9,223 nt of DNA, taken from Actinomycetales bacterium (GTDB taxonomy: Bacteria; Actinomycetota; Actinomycetes; Actinomycetales; Cellulomonadaceae). The stretch covers positions 1-9,223 of the forward strand of contig JAAZAC010000189.1 of assembly GCA_012514545.1 (NCBI GenBank), read 5' to 3'. This document shows, piece after piece, positions 4,249 to 9,223 of this stretch; position 1 is the first letter of the stretch, and the number at the start of each line of letters is the position of its first letter. The notes beneath the pieces were generated by a model. It searched no databases and had not been told where the DNA came from. It worked only from the letters and a program-made list of their open reading frames with translations. Position numbers and translations under genes: made by a program.

Positions 4249-5484
4249 TCAGGCGGACGCCTCGGCCAGCCACATCTGCATCGCCACGACCCGGGTCGCC
4301 GCCTCGCGCAGCCGCTCCAGGGGCAGGCGGCCCGAGTCCACCGCGGCGACGAGCGCCGCGTGGGCGGCCCCGACGTCGGGCGGCATGAGGACGAGGTCCG
4401 CGCCCGCGGCCACCGCGCGGACGGACTCCTCGCCCGCCGGACCGCCCGCCACGGCCCCCATGTCGAGGGCGTCGGTGACGGCCACGCCCTCGAACCCGAG
4501 CTCGTCGCGCAGCAGCGCGTAGGTCGCCGGCGACAGCGACGACGGCACGCCGGGGTCCAGCGCCGCGACGTCGAGGTGACCCACCATGACGGCCGGCACC
4601 CCGGCGTCGACGGCCGCCCGGAAGGGCACCAGGTCGCGCGCCTCCAGCGACGGCAGGCTCGCCGCCTGCACCGGCAGCCCGACGTGGCTGTCCGTCGTCA
4701 CCGAGCCGTGGCCCGGGAAGTGCTTGACCACCGGCACCGCCCCGCCCTCGAGGAGTCCGCCCGAGGCGGCGACGACGGCCCGCGCCGCTGCCGCGGGGTC
4801 GCTCGACGCCGAGCGGTCCCCGATCGTCGGGTCGGCCGGCCCGATCGTCACGTCGGCGACCGGCGCAAGGTCCATCGTCACCCCGAGCGCGCGCAGGTCC
4901 CGCCCGAGCGCCTCGAACCGGGCGCGCGTCGCCGCGGGGTCGGTGCCCCCGAAGGCCGCGAACGGCGGCAGGTCGGCGAGCAGGCCGGCCAGCCGGGAGA
5001 CGCGGCCGCCCTCCTCGTCGATCGCGACGACGGCGGGCCAGGGCCGCCCGTCGGCGCGCACCGCCGCGTGCACGGCCGCCGTCGTGGCGCTCACCTGCGC
5101 GAGGTCCACGACGTTCTCGCCCATGACGATGACGCCCGCCACGTGCCAGGCCGCCACGAGCAGGCGGGGGTTGCGCCCGTCGGTCCCGGCGTACCGGGCC
5201 ACGATGACCTGTCCCGCGAGCCGGTCGAGCGGCATCGCCTCCACCGCGCGCCGCGCCGCCGCCACCGTCGCGAGGGACGGCCCCCAGTCGGTCCGCGGGT
5301 TGGCCACGGCCGCGGGCGGCGCGGTGGGCGGGGACAGCCGCACCGGCGCGGCCGCGGCGGCCGGCCCGGGCGCGCGCCCCGGCGCCTCCGCGGGGCCCGG
5401 GGTGGGCGAGCTCGCGAGCACGCCGAGGGCGGCCAGCCCGAGGGCCACCGCCACCGTGCCCGTCGCGCGCCGCCGGCCCCGCAC
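4249..5484 (-). CDS. nagZ: Secreted GH3 beta-N-acetylhexosaminidase (NagZ-like)
   Basis: A 411-residue glycoside hydrolase family 3 enzyme expected to remove N-acetylglucosamine from peptidoglycan fragments. Catalytic signatures: AIDEEGGRVSRL at 154-165, KHFPGHG at 254-260 with the DSH at 265-267 (the NagZ-type Asp-His acid/base dyad loop), and VTDALDMGA at 336-344, where Asp338 is the expected nucleophile. The N-terminus has a basic patch (RGRRR) and a hydrophobic stretch (about 9-24) typical of a Sec signal peptide, then a Pro/Ala-rich linker to about 66; no lipobox cysteine is seen, so it is probably exported rather than a lipoprotein. The start is GTG at 5484: GAGGT, overlapping the tsaD stop codon, lies five or six bases upstream. 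This makes it the last gene of the alr-tsaD operon. Unlike many GH3 enzymes it has no C-terminal second domain, as in NagZ. Confidence 0.9.
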   Translation of the reverse strand: MRGRRRATGTVAVALGLAALGVLASSPTPGPAEAPGRAPGPAAAAAPVRLSPPTAPPAAVANPRTDWGPSLATVAAARRAVEAMPLDRLAGQVIVARYAGTDGRNPRLLVAAWHVAGVIVMGENVVDLAQVSATTAAVHAAVRADGRPWPAVVAIDEEGGRVSRLAGLLADLPPFAAFGGTDPAATRARFEALGRDLRALGVTMDLAPVADVTIGPADPTIGDRSASSDPAAAARAVVAASGGLLEGGAVPVVKHFPGHGSVTTDSHVGLPVQAASLPSLEARDLVPFRAAVDAGVPAVMVGHLDVAALDPGVPSSLSPATYALLRDELGFEGVAVTDALDMGAVAGGPAGEESVRAVAAGADLVLMPPDVGAAHAALVAAVDSGRLPLERLREAATRVVAMQMWLAEASA

Positions 5485-5492
5485 GGTCGACC

Positions 5493-6551
5493 TCAGACCG
5501 TCACCCGGGTCAGGGGCATCGACGAGTCCACGGCGAGGTCGAGCGGCGAGGGCGGCAGGCCCCGGCGCACGACGGCGGACCCCAGCGCCGCGATCATCGC
5601 GCCGTTGTCGGTGCAGAAGCGGATCGGCGGGATCCGCAGGGTGATGCCGGCCTCGGCGCAGCGCGCCGCCGCCATCTCGCGCAGCTGCGAGTTCGCGGAG
5701 AAGCCCCCGCCGATGACGAGCGTGTCCACCCCGTGCCGGCGGCACGCGGCGATCGTCTTGGCGGTGAGGACGTCGGCGACGGCCTCCGCGAAGGAGGCGG
5801 CGACGTCGGGCACGGGGATCTCCTCCCCCGCGTCCTGGCGGGCCTCGACCCACCGCGCGACGGCCGTCTTGAGGCCGGAGAACGAGAAGTCGTAGGCGTG
5901 CGCGGCCTGGTCCTTCGCCGCCGTGAGGCCGCGCGGGAAGCGGATGGTCGACCGGCCCTCGCGCGCGAGGCGGTCGATGTGCGGGCCGCCCGGGTAGGGC
6001 AGGCCGAGCAGGCGGCCGACCTTGTCGAACGCCTCGCCCGCGGCGTCGTCGAGGGTCTGGCCGAGCTCGGTGACGTCCGTCGCGATGTCGTTCACGAGCA
6101 GCAGCGACGAGTGGCCCCCGGAGACGACGAGCGCGAGGAACCGCTCGGGGAACGGGCCGTGCACGAGCTCGTCGACGGCGACGTGCCCGATGACGTGGTT
6201 GACCCCGTGGAGCGGCCGCCCGAGGCCGACGGCGAGGGCCTTCGCGGCGGCGGCGCCCACGGTCAGCGGTCCGACGAGGCCGGGGCCGGCCGTCACCGCG
6301 ATGGCCGTGACGTCGTCGAGCGCGACGCCGGCCGTGTCCAGCGCGCGGTCGAGGGTGGGCAGCATCGCCTCGAGGTGGGCGCGCGAGGCGACCTCGGGGA
6401 TGATCCCGCCGAAGCGGGCGTGCTCGTCGACCGAGGACGCGACCGCGTCCACGAGCAGCTCCGGGCGACCGTCGGCGACGCGCACGAGCGCGACGCCCGT
6501 CTCGTCGCACGACGTCTCGATGCCCAGCACCAGGGCGTCGCGGTCGGTCAT
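5493..6551 (-). CDS. tsaD: tRNA N6-threonylcarbamoyladenosine transferase TsaD
   Basis: A 352-residue ASKHA-fold protein that transfers the threonylcarbamoyl group to A37 of ANN-reading tRNAs, working with TsaB and TsaE. Motifs: GIETSCDETG at 10-19, the metal-binding HGVNHVIGH region (His119 and His123), VSGGHSSLLL at 143-152, LGQTLDDAAGEAFDKVGRLLGLPYPGG at 163-189 in its family position, FSFSGLKTAV at 222-231, GGGFSANSQLRE at 281-292, and CTDNGAMIAALG at 313-324 (Asp315 a likely metal ligand). Length and order are typical. The start is ATG at 6551; no strong Shine-Dalgarno sequence precedes it, and 61 bases separate it from the rimI stop, the largest gap in this operon. Encoded two genes after tsaB, as often in actinobacteria. 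Confidence 0.97.
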   Translation of the reverse strand: MTDRDALVLGIETSCDETGVALVRVADGRPELLVDAVASSVDEHARFGGIIPEVASRAHLEAMLPTLDRALDTAGVALDDVTAIAVTAGPGLVGPLTVGAAAAKALAVGLGRPLHGVNHVIGHVAVDELVHGPFPERFLALVVSGGHSSLLLVNDIATDVTELGQTLDDAAGEAFDKVGRLLGLPYPGGPHIDRLAREGRSTIRFPRGLTAAKDQAAHAYDFSFSGLKTAVARWVEARQDAGEEIPVPDVAASFAEAVADVLTAKTIAACRRHGVDTLVIGGGFSANSQLREMAAARCAEAGITLRIPPIRFCTDNGAMIAALGSAVVRRGLPPSPLDLAVDSSMPLTRVTV

Positions 6552-6612
6552 GGCGGCCAGCGTACGGGCCCGGCGCGCCCCTCCCGGAACCGACGCCCGG
6601 GCGGCGGCGCGC

Positions 6613-7230
6613 TCAGCCGGCGTCCGGGTCGGCGCCGGCGTCCGCGTCGAGGTCCGCGTCGAGGCCGGCGACGGGATCGGTACCGGCCGCGGCGTCCGGG
6701 CCGCCGTCGGCCGCCACGCCGCCGTCGGCCCCGCCCGCGCCGCCGAGCTCGAGCCGCATCGTCCAGGCGTCCACGTCCTCCGGCTGGTAGTAGCGCCGCC
6801 GCCGCGTGAGCACCACGAACCCGAAGCGCTCGTAGAGCGCGATCGCGGGCGCGTTGTCGACCCGCACCTCCAGCAGGGCCGCGGAGGCCCCGAGCTCGCG
6901 CGCGCGGTCGAGCAGCGCGGTGAGCAGCATCGTGCCGACGCCCTGCCGCTGGATCGCGGGCGCGACGCCGATCGTCATCACCTGCGCGACGTCGCCGTCG
7001 AACCACAGCCCGGCGTACCCGACGACCGTGTCGCCGAGCGTCGCGACGACGTACCACCGGCCGTGCGCGCGGAGCTCGCCCGCGAGCATCGCCTCGCTCC
7101 AGGCCGACGGGCCGAACAGCTGCCGCTCGAGCTCGGCGACCTGCGGCACGTCCGACGGGAGGAAGGCCCGCAGCGCCGGCGCGGCGCCCGGCGTCGTGCC
7201 CTCGTCCACGGCCCGCTCCCCGCCGCTCAC
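6613..7230 (-). CDS. rimI: Ribosomal protein S18-alanine N-acetyltransferase-like GNAT protein (RimI)
   Basis: A 205-residue GNAT acetyltransferase. The domain spans about 18-162: RAFLPSDVPQVAELERQLF, then WYVVATLGDTVVGYAGLW, VAQVMTIGVAPAIQRQGVG with the acetyl-CoA-binding Q-x-x-G-x-G loop at 94-99, ALLEVRVDNAPAIALYERFGF at 118-138, and RRRYYQPEDVDAWTMRL. The EVRxxNxxAxxLYxxxGF and YY blocks are RimI hallmarks. Placement between tsaB and tsaD is the common actinobacterial order, so acetylation of a protein N-terminus (S18 in E. coli) is likely but the target is inferred. The GTG start at 7230 overlaps the tsaB stop (GTGA), with no clear Shine-Dalgarno sequence, so translation is coupled. Residues 163-205 form an unusual Gly/Ala/Asp-rich tail with ten Asp and no basic residue. 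Confidence 0.92.
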   Translation of the reverse strand: MSGGERAVDEGTTPGAAPALRAFLPSDVPQVAELERQLFGPSAWSEAMLAGELRAHGRWYVVATLGDTVVGYAGLWFDGDVAQVMTIGVAPAIQRQGVGTMLLTALLDRARELGASAALLEVRVDNAPAIALYERFGFVVLTRRRRYYQPEDVDAWTMRLELGGAGGADGGVAADGGPDAAAGTDPVAGLDADLDADAGADPDAG

Positions 7231-7925
7231 GCCGTGACGCGCTTGCGCGCCGCGGCAGGCGTGACGTCCGGGCGGCGCAGGTAGAGCGGCTCCGTGGGCA
7301 GGTCCGCGCCCCGCGCGACCCGGGTCAGGGCGAGCGCCGCGAGCGCGGCGGGGTCGACCGCGACCGGCGCCCCCGGGGCCGCGTGGAGCTCGTCCGGGTG
7401 GGCGAGCGCGCCCGGGCCGACGGCGACGGCCCCCGCGCCGAGCGTCGCGGCCACGACCGCGGGGCGCTCCACGACGGGGCCGGCGACCGCGGCGACGTCG
7501 GGACCCTCGTTCTGCCCCGCGGGCCGGTACCGGGCCGCGTACACCTCGCGCCGGCGCGCGTCGGTGACGACGAGCACGTCGTCCTCGGTGGCCACCCCGG
7601 CCGCGTACGCCTGCGCGGCGAGCGCGTCGAGGCTGGGCACCCCGTGCACCGGCACGCCGAGCGCGCGGGCGAGCACACGCGCGGTGACGAGCCCCGCGCG
7701 CAGGCCGGTGTAGGGCGCCGGCCCGGTGCCGACGACGACGGCCCGCACGTCGTGCCGCCGCCCGCCCGCCTCGGCCAGCGCCTCGGTGATCATCGGGGCG
7801 AGCAGCTCGGCGTGGCGGCGGGGCTCGGTCGCGCGGCGGGCGGCCAGGACGGGGCCCGGCCTGCCGTCGTCGAGGGCGAGGAGACTCACCGCGACGTCGC
7901 CCGAGGTGTCGATCGCGAGCAGCAC
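7227..7925 (-). CDS. tsaB: tRNA t6A biosynthesis dimerization protein TsaB
   Basis: A 232-residue TsaD paralogue that has lost catalysis and forms the TsaB-TsaD heterodimer at the heart of bacterial t6A synthesis. Visible blocks: LAIDTSGD at 3-10, RRHAELLAPMI at 36-46, GTGPAPYTGLRAGL at 66-79, GVPSLDALA at 95-103, VVTDARRREVYAARY at 119-133, and the terminal PLYLRRPDVT at 213-222. The GTG start at 7925 is preceded by GGGAGG about 8 bases upstream, within the 15-base gap after tsaE; the ATG in that gap is out of frame. The end overlaps the rimI start by four bases. Confidence 0.95.
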   Translation of the reverse strand: MLLAIDTSGDVAVSLLALDDGRPGPVLAARRATEPRRHAELLAPMITEALAEAGGRRHDVRAVVVGTGPAPYTGLRAGLVTARVLARALGVPVHGVPSLDALAAQAYAAGVATEDDVLVVTDARRREVYAARYRPAGQNEGPDVAAVAGPVVERPAVVAATLGAGAVAVGPGALAHPDELHAAPGAPVAVDPAALAALALTRVARGADLPTEPLYLRRPDVTPAAARKRVTA

Positions 7926-7940
7926 GCGGTCATCCTCCCA

Positions 7941-8441
7941 TCAGGCGGTCGGGAGCTCGACGCCGGCCCAGCGCGGCCCGACGCCGGTCACGGTGACGCG
8001 CCGCACGCCCACCTCGGCGTCGAGCACGTCCCCGACGGGGGCGAGCCCGCCGTGCGGGCGCTCGATGACCACCTCGAGCCGGTCGTCGGCGAGCACCTCG
8101 ACGAGCCCCTCGCCCCACTCGACCACCGTCACGGACTCCTCGAGCCCGGCGTCCAGGTCGAGCGCGTCCAGCTCCTCCATCGACCCGAGCCGGTAGGCGT
8201 CCACGTGCACGAGCGGCGGCCCGTCGCCGAGCGGCGGGTGCACCCGGGCGATGATGAACGTCGGCGACGCGACCTGCCCGCGCACGCCCAGCCCCTCGCC
8301 GATCCCCTGGGTGAGCGTCGTCTTGCCGGAGCCCAGCGCGCCGGTGAGCACGACGAGGTCGCCCGCCCGGAGCAGCCCCGCGAGGGCGCGCCCGTACGCG
8401 CGGGTGGCGTCGGCGTCGGGCAGCTCGACGACGACGCTCAC
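7941..8441 (-). CDS. tsaE: tRNA t6A biosynthesis ATPase TsaE
   Basis: A 166-residue P-loop ATPase of usual size that drives the turnover of the TsaB-TsaD complex. Walker A GALGSGKTT lies at 34-42, followed by VASPTFIIAR at 57-66 (the TsaE SPTF block), HVDAYRL at 79-85 with the switch Asp81, and VVEWGE at 106-111. The C-terminal 40 residues are less conserved, as is common. The GTG start at 8441 overlaps the alr stop (GTGA) and has a G-rich stretch just upstream inside the alr 3' end. Longer reading frames upstream are shadows of alr. Confidence 0.94.
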   Translation of the reverse strand: MSVVVELPDADATRAYGRALAGLLRAGDLVVLTGALGSGKTTLTQGIGEGLGVRGQVASPTFIIARVHPPLGDGPPLVHVDAYRLGSMEELDALDLDAGLEESVTVVEWGEGLVEVLADDRLEVVIERPHGGLAPVGDVLDAEVGVRRVTVTGVGPRWAGVELPTA

Positions 8442-9223
8442 CGCCCGCCCCCGCCGCCCGCCGCGGCGAGCAGGGCCGCGTCCCCCCGGTACTCGCGCGG
8501 CACGCGCACCCCGAGCCGGGTGACGATCTCGTAGGAGATCGTGTCGCAGGCCACGGCCCAGTCCTCGGCGGTCGGCTCGCCGTCGGTCCCCGCGCCGAAG
8601 AGGACGACGACGTCCCCGGCCTCCTCCACCGCGCCCGGGCCGAGGTCGACGACGAACTGGTCCATGCACACGCGGCCCGCGATGCCGAGGCGCCGCCCGC
8701 CCACCTGCACCGGCGCCCCCGGGCGGCCGTGCGTGCCGGACGCGTGGCGGGGCACGCCGTCGGCGTACCCCAGGGGGACGACGCCGAGCACCGTCTCGCG
8801 GTCGGTGACGTACTCGTGGCCGTAGGAGACGCCGTGCCCGGCCGGGACCCGCTTGGCGAGCACGAGCTCGGCCTCGAGCCGCATCGCCGGGACGAGCCCG
8901 AACCGCTCGGGCCCGCCGAGCTGCGGCACCGGTGTCAGGCCGAACACCGCGAGCCCGGGCCGGACGAGGTCGAAGCCCATGGCCGGGTTGGTCAGGGTCG
9001 CCGCGGAGTTGGCGAGGTGGCGCACCTCGAGGTGGGCGCCGGCCTTCTCCGCGAGCGCCACCGCGTCGCGGAACACGGCGGCCTGGGCGTGCACCGTGGG
9101 GTGGTCGGGCGCGTCCGCCCACGCCAGGTGGGACCAGATCCCGACGACGTCGACCGCGCCCGTGGCCTGGGCGGCGACCGCGGCGTCGAGCAGCGCGGGC
9201 AGCTCGGCCGGGGGCACGCCGCC
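8438..9223 (-). CDS. alr: Alanine racemase, C-terminal two thirds (cut by window edge)
   Basis: The frame is open to the right edge, giving 261 residues of a protein normally about 370-390 long; the N-terminal part with the PLP-binding lysine is outside the window. Alr interconverts L- and D-alanine with PLP and supplies D-Ala for peptidoglycan. Seen in order, numbered from the edge: IWSHLAWAD at 29-37, RHLANSAATL at 68-77, VRPGLAVFGL at 87-96 (Arg88 in the PLP phosphate region), VSYGHEYVT at 132-140, PLGYADGVPR at 150-159 with the second catalytic residue Tyr153, and RVCMDQFVVDLG at 184-195. The Gly-rich end (AAAGGGGGR) overlaps the tsaE start. It is the first visible gene of the leftward operon that feeds cell-wall and t6A synthesis. 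The GTG at 9217 is internal, not the true start. Confidence 0.95.
   Translation of the reverse strand, partial: GGVPPAELPALLDAAVAAQATGAVDVVGIWSHLAWADAPDHPTVHAQAAVFRDAVALAEKAGAHLEVRHLANSAATLTNPAMGFDLVRPGLAVFGLTPVPQLGGPERFGLVPAMRLEAELVLAKRVPAGHGVSYGHEYVTDRETVLGVVPLGYADGVPRHASGTHGRPGAPVQVGGRRLGIAGRVCMDQFVVDLGPGAVEEAGDVVVLFGAGTDGEPTAEDWAVACDTISYEIVTRLGVRVPREYRGDAALLAAAGGGGGR

Noticed and set aside
1..9223. Mobile elements, CRISPR array, tRNA genes or phage remnants.
   Set aside because: No transposase or integrase motifs, no spaced direct repeats of CRISPR type, no cloverleaf candidates, and no break in base composition. The tandem arrays at 3175 and 3656 have no spacers.

Overview
This window is very G+C-rich, with almost every third codon position G or C and frequent GTG starts. 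It looks like chromosomal housekeeping DNA from a high-GC actinomycete. The gene order (alr, tsaE, tsaB, rimI, tsaD, then groES nearby), a CIRCE-controlled groES and a THUMP-like methyltransferase all fit Micrococcales, perhaps a Cellulomonas-like genus. The genus is inferred from style, not from a database match. No transposase, integrase, phage gene, tRNA, rRNA or CRISPR array is visible.

Left part (1-2936). groES reads leftward and ends at a perfect 15-bp stem-loop. Its promoter (TTGACT, 17-nt spacer, TAGATT) has the -35 inside a near-perfect CIRCE operator, and a second, weaker CIRCE-like element sits at the predicted transcription start. Divergent from groES is a two-gene rightward unit joined by a TGATG overlap: a class I SAM-dependent methyltransferase with a THUMP-like C-terminus, and a YbdK-type carboxylate-amine (glutamate-cysteine-like) ligase.

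Middle part (2937-4229). A small 53-codon gene for a single-span membrane protein reads leftward; it is too short for ordinary ORF cut-offs. Divergent from it is a two-gene module: a PadR-family repressor followed by a two-helix membrane protein with a HAAS/DUF1700-like N-terminus. The padR promoter carries a 29-bp imperfect inverted repeat covering the -35, and the predicted transcription start is so close to the ATG that the mRNA should be leaderless or nearly so. Two unrelated 15-bp tandem repeats flank the PadR core, one upstream and one encoding a PSDPA-repeat tail.

Right part (4249-9223). A tightly packed leftward operon runs alr (partial, enters from the right edge), tsaE, tsaB, rimI, tsaD and a secreted GH3 beta-N-acetylglucosaminidase. 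It combines D-alanine supply for peptidoglycan, the TsaB/TsaD/TsaE part of tRNA t6A synthesis, an N-terminal acetyltransferase, and a cell-wall sugar hydrolase. Starts overlap stops at alr/tsaE and tsaB/rimI, and the last gene's ribosome-binding site overlaps the tsaD stop.

No clearly new multi-gene system is visible. The points most worth a second look are the self-regulating PadR/HAAS module, the unannotated small membrane protein, the double-CIRCE groES promoter, and the coupled methyltransferase/ligase pair of unknown purpose.
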